DNA of 64,000 nucleotides from Nicotiana tabacum (taxonomy: Eukaryota; Streptophyta; Magnoliopsida; Solanales; Solanaceae). The stretch spans positions 108,512,001 to 108,576,000 of the forward strand of contig NC_134102.1 of the NCBI RefSeq assembly GCF_000715075.1. The letters are read 5' to 3'. The notes beneath the pieces were generated by a model, which worked only from the letters and a program-made list of their open reading frames with translations, ran no database searches and was not told the DNA's origin. Shown here in pieces: positions 56,181-64,000 of the stretch (position 1 is the stretch's first letter; each line of letters begins with the position of its first letter). The position numbers and the translations under genes were made by a program.

Positions 56181-56983
56181 TATAAAAATAACATACCTAT
56201 GCCGAATACTTCAGATCTATCTCATATATACCATGAAAGTTCCTAGGCTCTGATACCATTTTAACAGGCTCGAGTAGGCTGGCGGTAATCATCATGACCA
56301 TCCCAATCTAGCTAATTTAGTATCCTTAAGTTTAAAGGCTGGCGGTAGTCCGCACGGCTATAAAAAAAAATAACTCCAACAAGAATTTTTTTATAGCTTG
56401 ATGACTGTATGGAAGGGTTACTCTTTTACCCGAGCAAGGGGCCTGTCTGGATCTAATACATACTCTTATTGAGCCCATGTGTCTAGCGGTTCTAACCGTG
56501 AAAGAGGATGCCCTTTAACATCTTTAGCGGGCTTTCGGTTCACAAGTTGCTAGATGCAGCCACTAAGGCAAAGCCAATAAGAGTAGTACTAGATTCGACT
56601 GTACCACCATGTTGGAACCAAGCCAAGAAACTATATTAAAATTCTTTTATATTTTGATAGAGGCTAGATCTTTCATGGTGTATATAGGAGAGAAGTTAGA
56701 TATTCAACGTAGATATGAAATCTCTTAGCCGGACATAGTCACGGCCAGAGAGGAGAGACTAGAGAAGAGACTTGAAATTAAAGTAAAATAAATACCTCTT
56801 GAGGCCAGGATGCAAGGCTTGAATGCTATGAACTGGAAATTTTATTTACTTCAAAGTTATTACAAGACTACAATAGAGAGAGAGAGAGAGAGAGAGAGAG
56901 ATCTACAAGAGAGAGAGAGAGAGAGAGAGAGATCTACAAGAGAGAGAGTTTTGGTTGATGCCTCTCTCAAAAACGAAACGATC
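56181..56983 (-). promoter_or_regulatory. EPRV leader with tRNA-Met primer-binding site
   Basis: The minus strand between the TATA box and the movement-protein start holds a leader of roughly 800 bp. TGGTATCAGAGCC at 56258-56246 is a perfect initiator tRNA-Met site, the standard caulimovirid minus-strand primer. Two related motifs (GGCTGGCGGTAAT, GGCTGGCGGTAGTCCGCACG as read on the plus strand) lie at 56276-56290 and 56337-56360. Much of it recurs on the plus strand at 62055-62423, and it contains a (CT)n-rich block near its start. Confidence 0.78.
56869..56950 (-). repeat. GA/CT microsatellite with interspersed repeat unit
   Basis: Three GA runs are separated by GATCTACAAG (plus strand). 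Together they form two longer units ending in GATCTACAAGAGAG. On the minus strand this is a CT-rich stretch some 35-110 bases downstream of the TATA box, so in the transcribed leader. The 56810-57019 open frame over it is an artefact. Confidence 0.9.
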
Positions 56984-57060
56984 CTATATATAGAAAAGAA
57001 AAGAATCTATGCACAGTAATGTGGGTCCCATATGTGGGTCCCTTATACAGTGTATTTACT
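56984..57060 (-). promoter_or_regulatory. Putative EPRV promoter with TATA box
   Basis: The minus strand has CTATATATAGG at 56993-56984, close to the plant TATA consensus. It is preceded by two ATATGGGACCCACA-like repeats at about 57024-57052 (on the plus strand GTGGGTCCCATATGTGGGTCC). The position, after the last viral reading frame and upstream of leader, primer-binding site and movement protein, is that of a caulimovirid 35S-type promoter. The transcription start would be about 30 bases downstream near 56955. Activity is not shown. Confidence 0.65.
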
Positions 57061-57171
57061 GTGTAAATAATGTATCTACTGTTTAGCGGGGTCTGTGTAC
57101 AGTATTTCTACTGTGTAAACAGTGTATCTACTGTTGAGTGGGGTCTTCGGCGTCTTCACTGTTGATCACAC

Positions 57172-57852
57172 TCCACGTTTCTCTAATTCTTTCATCTGCT
57201 GGATGAAATCTTCTGCATTTTCTACGGCTTCATTCAGATAATATCTTCTCTGATTGAATAGGCTGGGAATCTTCTACAATATCATCGTTGCTTGTTTCAC
57301 TCCGCATTGAAGTGTCAGATTTTACATATTGGTTAATTGATTGAAGCAAGTTTTTTTTTACTTCTTCCAAATACCTATTAATCATCTCATCTTTATCTCC
57401 TTCTTGAAAAGAGATTCTTCTCGCAATATGTTTGACTGAGCTATCATCAATTATTCCCTTCTGGGGAGCTACTGAGTATTCTTGGATTTTTGCTTTAATA
57501 GAATCCAAGAGTTCTTGACCGTATAACATTTTTGTCTTGGGATCCCTTTTCATTAATTTATCCCAGAAATTGTTGTAAAATGTCCTATATAATCAAGGAA
57601 TCTGTTCTTCAGTGAATCCCAGCTCTGGAGTCCATTTATAAATCCATGGAATAGAGAACTCTATAAAGAAATATAGTTGGTCAATTTTTTCCAAATAGCA
57701 GATATATTCTGCGTGGTATAACTCATTCAAATCTGGCGAAACTTTAGTCCATTCTTTGTATAACATAAGAAATGGGTCAGGTAATATCTTGACTGTTGGA
57801 CCGTGGTATGACCACCAATTTAAGAACCAATTAGGAATGGGCTCTAGAATAA
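57172..57852 (-). pseudogene. EPRV last reading frame, C-terminal part
   Basis: Minus-strand segments 57868-57593 (PNWFLNWWSYHGPTVKILP, YFFIEFSIPWIYKW) and 57553-57230 (DPKTKMLYGQELLDSI, HIARRISFQEGDKDEM) with a frameshifted tail to a stop at about 57172. A stop and frame change lie between the two segments. It sits just upstream of the promoter, so in viral order it is the end of the last reading frame. I do not assign a function: capsid-region or another caulimovirid-specific protein are both possible. The right boundary, about 57852, is an inverted fusion with plus-strand protease sequence, so the apparent start codon at 57868 is not real. Confidence 0.65.
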
Positions 57853-58234
57853 AGTCTGCATTCCTCACTTCTTTTTCTTGGTTAAAAATCAGTTATACCT
57901 TCCAATTATATTTGGAACACTTTTTATTAATGCTATTTATCCTTTTACTAGTATAGATTCGAAAGGTTTTACAGCTACTTATAAGGATAAAAAGATAAGT
58001 TATACTTTTGTGACAGATCCCGTAACTAGAGATATAAATGCTTTAATTGATATGAAGCAAAGACATATTGATTCATTACAATTAGAATTATTTAGTATGA
58101 ATATATTTGATACTTTAAAATCCACTAAAGTACAGGAAAAGATTAAATTGATTTCCAAAAAAATTGCTATTGATATTTGTGCTGAGCATCCCAGCGCTTT
58201 TTGAAATCGAAAATAGCATATTGTCACTCTTCCA
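57853..58234 (+). pseudogene. EPRV protease end and linker, copy A
   Basis: Matches 60577-60958 almost base for base. It begins inside the protease, after the active site, so the catalytic DSG is missing. It continues through TSIDSKGFTATYKDKK and a linker of about 70 residues to a stop near 58204. The open frame from 57878 has an internal Met, not a true start. It leads directly into RT. Confidence 0.82.
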
Positions 58235-58868
58235 TATGAAGATAATTTCTCTGAGAATGATATTCCTACTAAATCTCAACCTTGTCAAATGAACGCTGAA
58301 TTGGTAGAATTCTGTAAAAAAGAGATTGATAATTTGTTACAAAAGGGTTTGATAAAACCCTCAAAATCTCTTTGGTCTTGCACCGCTTTTTATGTTAATA
58401 ATGTTGTTGAAAAGGAACATGGTGTTCCTAGATTGGTTATTAATTATCAACCATTAAATAAATATTTAAAGTGGATAAGGTATCCTATCCCCAATAAAAA
58501 GGATTTATTAGCAAGATTATATGATGCCAATATATTTTCGAAGTTTGATTTAAAATCTAGTTATGGGCAGATTAAAAGATTTAAAGAGCATACTTATAGA
58601 ACTCCTTTTAATGTTCCATTCGGGAAATATGAATGGAATGTTATGCCTTTTAGTTTAAAGAATGCCCCTTCTGAATTTCAAAAAATTATGAATGATATAT
58701 TTAAACCATATCTAGATTTCATCATTGTTTATATTGATGACATTTTGATATTCTCTAAAATATTTGAAATCCATATTAAGCATCTAGATATCTTTAAAAG
58801 AATTGTTATACAAAATGGTTTAGTTATTTCAAAACCAAAAAATGAGTTTATTTCAAACAGATGTTAGA
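58235..58868 (+). pseudogene. EPRV reverse transcriptase, copy A
   Basis: The open segment 58289-58867 (about 192 residues) carries the RT palm: GLIKPSKSLWSCTAFYV, IFSKFDLKSSYGQI, MPFSLKNAPSEFQ and the catalytic YIDD at residues 148-151. The residue after SSY is Gly where copy B and relatives have Trp. It ends at a stop (58865-58867) where homologous reading continues. RT would copy pregenomic RNA in the cytoplasm. It is close to copy B at 60959-61592 and very different from the gypsy RTs. Confidence 0.9.
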
Positions 58869-59554
58869 TTTTAAGGACATAATATTTGCCAAGGAAATAT
58901 TACTCATATTCAAAGATCGATTAATTTTGCATCAAAACTTCCTGATGTTATTACTAACAGAACTCAATTAAAGAGATTTTTTGGAAGTTTAAATTATATA
59001 TCCCCATTTTATAAAACATTATCTCGTGATTTAGCCCTATTATATGATAGGCTAAAAAAGGACCAAAAAATCCTTGGACTGATAGTCATACTACTTTGGT
59101 TATAAATATTAAACAACGTGTTAAGTCATTACATTATTTAACTCTTGCTAATCCAGCATGGCAAAAACTTATTGAGACAGATGCATCTAATATTGGCTAT
59201 GGTGGGATTTTAAAACAAGTTAATCCCAACGATAATTGTGAATATCTGATAAAATTTCATTCTGAAAAATGGACTGAAGCCCAGAAAAAATATGCTACTG
59301 TGGCTCATGAAATGTTGACTATTGTTAAATGTGTTTTAAAATTTCAGGATGATTTATACAATCAAAAGTTTTTAATAAAAACTGATGCTCAATCTGTTAA
59401 ATATATGTTTAACAAGAATTTTAAACATAATGCTTCAAAGTTAATATTTGCAAGGTGGCAGACTCAATTAGCCCCTTTTGATTTCAAAATTCAGTATAAA
59501 AAGGGAATTGATAATTCTCTTCCTGATTTCTTATCCCGTGAATACTTAAATTAA
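58869..59554 (+). pseudogene. EPRV RNase H, copy A
   Basis: The first 200 bp (thumb and connection) are frameshifted, with RTQLKRFFGSLNYIS readable at about 58950-59000. The open segment 59096-59554 holds RNase H with ETDASNIGYGG (Asp), VAHEML (Glu), IKTDAQSVKYM (Asp) and PDFLSREY (Asp), and ends at a normal-looking stop. All four acidic positions are present. This is the true end of the polyprotein frame. Confidence 0.88.
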
Positions 59555-59556
59555 TC

Positions 59557-59748
59557 ATGAATTTTTATACAACCTTTTTAGATGAAAAAACATTAATCAC
59601 TATTTTTAAAGTGGTTAAGTTATATAGAGACTTAGAAAGTCTTATAATTGATAAAATTATTGATAACATTGCCGAAGAAGAATTTTCTATTCATGATTAT
59701 TCTGAAGAAATTAGACATGATATGGAAGATTATTATTTATCTGAATAA
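59557..59748 (+). CDS. Small EPRV reading frame after RNase H
   Basis: 63 codons with ATG two bases after the polyprotein stop and its own stop at 59746-59748. It is rich in Asp, Glu, Ile and Lys, with no motif I recognise. The tight spacing fits caulimovirid reading frames translated from a polycistronic RNA, but it may equally be the start of a longer frame now broken. It has no second copy in this window. Confidence 0.5.
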   Translation: MNFYTTFLDEKTLITIFKVVKLYRDLESLIIDKIIDNIAEEEFSIHDYSEEIRHDMEDYYLSE

Positions 59749-59769
59749 AATGAATTGTTATCTTTGCAG

Positions 59770-60119
59770 CATGGACCCTCCGTGGACCAGAGGTAGAGGT
59801 AGAGGCAGAGGGGGAAGATTATCCCCAGGAAAATCATATTCTCAAGGATCGTCATACGGATCCTCATTTAACTCCCGAGTGATACAAATGGGAAAAATGA
59901 GTTTTAACTAATGAGAAGATATCTCTCAAAGGCGAATCTTCATCAATTCACTTTATTCATCTAGAAGATATTCCAGACGACAGCCCGGTATACAGTCATT
60001 TGCAGGCATACTTAGCTGCTTAAAAGAAAGGTGATATGTTTTCTTCAATTGCCAAAGAGGACACTGATGATATCAAGTCCTATGAAAAAATACTTAAAAA
60101 AGAAATGATATTTCTTTTA
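59770..60119 (+). pseudogene. EPRV Arg/Gly-rich reading frame, N-terminal part
   Basis: Starts MDPPWTRGRGRGRGGR, an Arg/Gly-rich nucleic-acid-binding type of N-terminus, followed by a Ser/Tyr/Gly-rich stretch. The listed frame stops at 59909, but reading continues in another frame with SSSIHFIHLEDIPDD and an acidic stretch to about 60119, with a stop near 60022. It probably belongs to the same last viral frame whose C-terminal part is at 57172-57852. Function not assigned. At about 60119 the sequence switches to the region upstream of the protease. Confidence 0.55.
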
Positions 60120-60958
60120 GAAATTCTTCTTTCGATGATTTAATGGTTGAAATTGAAAGTTTAAAAAGGGATATTAAATCTCTTTAAAAAAATCAAATGA
60201 TTTGTGATCATAGGATTACTCAGATCGAGAAAATCAATTCTCCAGCTGAGAAATCTAATGATAAAAACAAAGGTATTTCTGAAAATGATATCGAGGAAAA
60301 ACCTATTAGACCTGATTCTAAACATGATATGTTTTTAGGAATGATGCAAATTGTTACTGCCCATAAATGGTATATTAAATGTACTATTCTAATTGATAAT
60401 AGTTTTTCTATTACAAATATTGCTATGATTGATAGTGGAGCTGATGTTAGATGCATTCAAGAAGGTTTAATACCTACTAAATATTTTCAAAAAACTACTC
60501 ATATGGTTAAATATGCATCAGGACATGCTTTAGATATAAAGTATAAATTACCTAATATGGGTATTTGTCAGAATAAAGTCTGCATTCCTCACTTCTTTTT
60601 CTTGGTTAAAAATCAGTTATACCCCCCAATTATACTTGGAACACATTTCATTAATGCTATTTATCCTTTTACTAGTATAGATTCGAAAGGTTTTACAGCT
60701 ACTTATAAGGATAAAAAGATAAGTTATACTTTTGTGACAGATCCTATAACTAGAGATATAAATGCTTTAATTGATATGAAGCAAAGACATATTGATTCGT
60801 TACAATTAGAATTATTTAGTATGAATATATTTGATACTTTAAAATACACTAAAGTACAGGAAAAGATTAAATTGATTTTTTAAAAAATTGTTATTGATAT
60901 TTGTGCTGAGCATCCAAGTGCTTTTTGGAATCGAAAAAAGCATATTGTCACTCTTCCA
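60120..60958 (+). pseudogene. EPRV aspartic protease and linker, copy B
   Basis: The open frame 60197-60883 has a Lys/Glu/Asn-rich lead-in (likely helical, KRDIKSL just upstream) and the aspartic protease with active site MIDSGADVRCI (Asp at residue 79, position 60431). It continues through IILGTHFINAIYPF and the linker to a stop at about 60883. The protease region looks complete, unlike copy A. It continues with one frame break into RT. Confidence 0.85.
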
Positions 60959-61592
60959 TATGAAGATAATTTTTCTGAGGATGATATTCCTACTAAATCT
61001 CGACCTTGTCAAATGAACGCTGAATTGGTAGAATTCTGCAAAAAAGAGATTGATAATTTGTTACAAAAGGGTTTGATAAAACCCTCAAAATCTCTTTGGT
61101 CTTGCACCGCTTTTTATGTTAATAATGTTGTTGAAAAGGAACGTGGTGTTCCTAGATTGGTTATTAATTATCAACCATTAAATAAATATTTAAAGTAGAT
61201 AAGGTATCATATCCCCAATAAAAAGGATTTATTAGCAAGATTATATGATGCCAATATATTTTCGAAGTTTGATTTAAAATCTAGTTATTGGCAGATTAAA
61301 ATATTTAAAGAGCATACTTATAGAACTCCTTTTAATGTTCCATTCGGGAAATATGAATGGAATGTTATGCCTTTTAGTTTAAAGAATGCCCCTTCTGAAT
61401 TTCAAAAAATTATGAATGATATATTTAAACCATATCTAGATTTCATCATTGTTTATATTGATGACATTTTGATATTCTCTAAAGCATTTGAAATCCATAT
61501 TAAGCATCTAGATATCTTTAAAAGAATTGTTATACAAAATGGTTTAGTTATTTCAAAACCAAAAAATGAGTTTATTTCAAACAAATGTTAGA
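60959..61592 (+). pseudogene. EPRV reverse transcriptase, copy B
   Basis: Colinear with 58235-58868 at an offset of 2724 bp. It reads as copy A with few changes: a stop at about 61198 where A has Trp, SSYWQI where A has SSYGQI, and the catalytic YIDD present in 61367-61591. The same terminal stop after the NEFISN stretch is shared with copy A, so that stop predates the duplication or was in the virus lineage that integrated. Confidence 0.9.
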
Positions 61593-62054
61593 TTTTAAGG
61601 ACATAATATTTGCCAAGGAAAAATTACTCATATTCAAAGATCGATTGATTTTGCATCAAAACTTCCTGATGTTATTACTAACAGAACTCAATTAAAGAGA
61701 TTTTTTGGAAGTTTAAATTATATATCCCCATTTTATAAAAAATTGTCTCGTGATTTAGCCCTATTATATGATAGGCTAAAAAAGGACCATAAAAATCCTT
61801 GGACTGATAGTCATACTACTTTGGTTATAAATATTAAATAACGTGTTAAGTCTTTACATTATTTAACTCTTGCTAATCCAGCATGGCAAAAACTTATTAA
61901 GACAGATGCATCTAATATTGGCTATGGTGGGATTTTAAAACAAGTTAATCCCAACGATAATTGTGAATATCTGATAAAATTTCATTCTGGAAAATGGACT
62001 GAAGCCCAGAAAAAATATGCTACTGTGGCTCATGAAATGTTGACTACTGTTAAA
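61593..62054 (+). pseudogene. EPRV RNase H, copy B, truncated
   Basis: Follows copy A at the same offset. A stop lies at about 61840. TDASNIGYGG and VAHEML (first Asp and Glu) are present, but the sequence breaks at about 62054 (ACTGTTAAA) before the second Asp and jumps to leader sequence. Confidence 0.85.
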
Positions 62055-62423
62055 ATGGTATCAGATCCCGCTAAAGATGTTATAGGGCATCCTCTTTCAC
62101 GGTTAGAACCGTTAGACATATAGGCTCAATAAGAGTATGTAGTAGATCCAGACAGGCCCCTTGCTCGGGTAAAAGAGTAACCCTTCCATACAGTCATCAA
62201 GCTATAAGAAAATTCTTGTATATTTTTGTTCTTATATCCTTACTGGCCGTGCGGACTACCGCCAACCTTTAAACTTAAGGATACTAAATTAGCTAGATTG
62301 GGATAGCCGTGCGGATTACCGCCAGTCTACTCGAGCCTGTTAAAATAGTATCAGAGCCTAGGAACTTTCATGGTATATATGAGATAGATCTGAAGTATTC
62401 GGCATAGGTATGTTATTTTTATA
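62055..62423 (+). promoter_or_regulatory. EPRV leader, plus-strand copy, with primer-binding site
   Basis: Matches the reverse complement of about 56181-56540. TAGTATCAGAGCC at 62346-62358 is the primer-binding site with one mismatch. Two GCCGTGCGGAYTACCGCCA motifs occur at about 62251 and 62307. It starts with a short PBS-like piece (TGGTATCAGA at 62057-62066) fused to RNase H. The promoter and the CT-rich block are absent from this copy. Confidence 0.78.
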
Positions 62424-63400
62424 ATGAATTTAGGAGAAACTAGCATGAAAAATACTAGACTTGAAGAGGTAGATATATCTCAAAACCTTGATTTATTAAA
62501 CAAATGGACAATTCCTAAAGTCCCTATTAAAATAATTTATGATTACGGATGGTTTGATAAACTTTCTTCAAAACAACTAGTTAAAACTACTGAGCAATCT
62601 TTAGCTTTAAACTCGTCTGAACAGACTATTCGGTTGTTAAACAAACAAGATGTAGATTTATATAAAAATCAGTATAATTATCTGCATGTTGGTATGGTTC
62701 AAATTGCTTTTAAGCCATTTACCCTTAAAGGGTTACCAGAGACGTTTTTGGCTGCTCTTAGAGATGCTAGAAATCTGAATTTTAGACAGTCTCTGATGGG
62801 TTCTATTGAATCTATTGTGGCCTACGGTCCAGTATATTTTAATACTCAACCCAATCTTCAATTATCTCTTTCTAATGTTAATATACTTGATGCATTGACA
62901 GTAAATGTGAAAACACATGGTTATAATTATGCGCCTGGATCTGAACTTATATGTTTATCTTACAAAATTTATTTTAAATTACTATCTACGTTAACCCTAG
63001 ATGTAAACTGTATGATATATCCGATCAGACTATATTGGTGGAAACCAATATTGCAAAGTCTAAGGTCACCACGAGGAGATCTATTAAGTGGGAAAAAATT
63101 ATTTTCCCAACTACTTGGACTTTGGATTCGGTTATATCCCCAAGTCAGATAACAAATGTTGTCAGTAATACTGAATATTCTCATATTACTCAAAATCTGG
63201 ATGGTAGGATTTGCATTTAATTTGATGATAATAGTTCCACTTATAATAGGCAGTCATTTTCTAATAATAGACTTTTGCCTGCTATTAGTCCTAGTTATAA
63301 TAGGCATTCATTTACTAATTGTAGATTGTTGCCTGATATTCAACATATTTCTCTTGTTGAACCAGTGTATGGACCTGCTCGAAATCGTGCTGCATCCTTG
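62424..63400 (+). pseudogene. EPRV movement protein (30K superfamily)
   Basis: The start codon at 62424 opens a frame of 242 codons to 63152. After the [16 protein letters not shown] region the core with AYGPVYFNTQPNL is followed by VNILDALTVNVKTHG and ICLSYKIYFKLL, the pattern of caulimovirid movement proteins of the 30K superfamily. A frame change near 63010-63030 moves the reading to the frame of 63035-63220, which ends at a stop and is followed by a Ser/Asn-rich stretch with repeats ([11 protein letters not shown] type). The element is cut at 63400 by an LTR. Closest genus not determined. Confidence 0.83.
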
Positions 63401-64000
63401 TGTAACGACCCGACCGGTTGTTTCGAGAGTTATTGTCTCGTTTTCCCCATTTCTACTTCTTTTGTGTTATTCAGCTGTATTATGTTATATTGGGTTAGTT
63501 GGTTCGGGACCGTAGTGGTTTCAGAGTGAATTGAGACACTTAGTCTCTTAAGTAGAAACTTAAGTTGGAAAAGTCAACTGGATGTTGACCTATGTATAAA
63601 CAATCTCGGATTTGAATTTTGATGGTTCCGTTAGCTCCGTTAGGTGATTTTGGACTTAGGAGTGCGTCCGAAATGTGATTTGGAAGTCCGTGGTAGAATT
63701 AGACTTGAATTGGCAAAATTGGAAATTTGACGATTTCAGTCGGCAGTAGAAAATTTGATATCGGGGTCAGAATGGAATTACAGAAGTTGGAGTAGGTTTG
63801 TAGTGTCATTTGTGACGTGTGTGCAAAATTTGAGTTCATTCGGACATGGTTTGGTTGGTTTTGGCATCGGTTGCCGAATTTGGAAATTTAGAAGTTCTTA
63901 GGCTTGAATCCGACGGTAATTTGATGATTTGATGTTGTTTTGAGTGATTCGAAGGTTCAACTAAGTTTTTATGTTGATATATGACTTGTTGGTATTTTTG
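63401..64000 (+). repeat. Family 3-like LTR, start (cut by window edge)
   Basis: Begins TGTAACGACCCGACCGG at 63401 inside EPRV sequence and follows the family 3 LTR at 26574 (GAGACACTTAGTC, TTAGCTCCGTTAGGTGATTT) with many differences. The last 5 bases before it are CCTTG, the candidate target-site duplication to look for at the other end outside the window. It is either a 5' LTR on the plus strand or a solo LTR. Confidence 0.82.

Noticed and set aside
56810..57019. Frame with RERERE run
   Set aside because: Translation of the GA microsatellite in the EPRV leader region, on the strand opposite to the leader.
57230..57868. Apparent start codon at 57868 for the minus-strand EPRV frame
   Set aside because: The first residues come from the antisense of plus-strand protease sequence across the inverted fusion at about 57852, so the Met is accidental.
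1..64000. tRNA genes suggested by TGGTATCAGAGC stretches
   Set aside because: These are primer-binding sites complementary to the 3' end of initiator tRNA-Met next to LTR ends or in the viral leader; no cloverleaf surrounds them.

Overview
The window is repeat-dense plant nuclear DNA. I find no intact host gene, no tRNA or rRNA gene and no CRISPR array. The organism is most likely a solanaceous plant; a Nicotiana-like genome would fit but I cannot fix the genus. The evidence is the many long LTRs with TGTAACGACCCGACC ends, Ty3/gypsy pol reading frames of the chromovirus (Tekay/Del-like) type, a 5'-truncated Au-type SINE, and caulimovirid-like endogenous pararetrovirus (EPRV) DNA. All coding regions carry stops, frameshifts or deletions.

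I use three working LTR families, defined by eye. Family 1 has LTRs of about 2.8 kb (full copy at 11584-14376, minus strand). Family 2 has LTRs of about 2.9-3.2 kb and an internal region of about 4.3 kb that keeps only a decayed RNase H/integrase (copies at 28676-33059, 34393-36813, 39975-41494 and 46982-51210). Family 3 is the only one with a fairly complete gag-PR-RT-RH-IN-chromodomain set (19288-26573, plus strand).

Layout. 1-4793: minus-strand LTR pieces of families 2 and 1, then a gag stub and a primer-binding site. 4789-10328: two gypsy pol regions head to head, a long imperfect inverted repeat centred near 7500. 10329-14376: an unclassified 360-bp piece, an LTR fragment, a gag stub, and the full family 1 LTR. 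14377-15479: AT-rich DNA with an internal duplication, the stretch least like a retroelement. 15480-18884: minus-strand family 3 LTR with a tandem array and a SINE flanked by a perfect 17-bp target-site duplication. 18885-19287: family 2 fragment. 19288-28675: family 3 element ending in an LTR whose second part is family 2. 28676-43510: family 2 copies in both orientations. 43511-54173: a plus-strand family 2 array of three LTRs and two internal regions, flanked by CTTAC on both sides and inserted into the minus-strand family 2 LTR. 54341-55811: fragments of another gypsy pol. 55812-63400: a rearranged EPRV cluster. 63401-64000: a family 3-like LTR that abuts EPRV movement-protein sequence.

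The parts no longer work together as functional elements. What stands out is architecture: three separate long inverted repeats (gypsy pol, family 2, EPRV), tandem LTR-internal-LTR arrays, chimeric LTRs joined at short homologies, and LTR-borne tandem arrays whose units share a related core. These would be expected to give foldback RNA if transcribed and to act as small-RNA sources, which is inference. Nothing here proves a new biological system. The EPRV cluster and the modular LTR motifs deserve the closest look.
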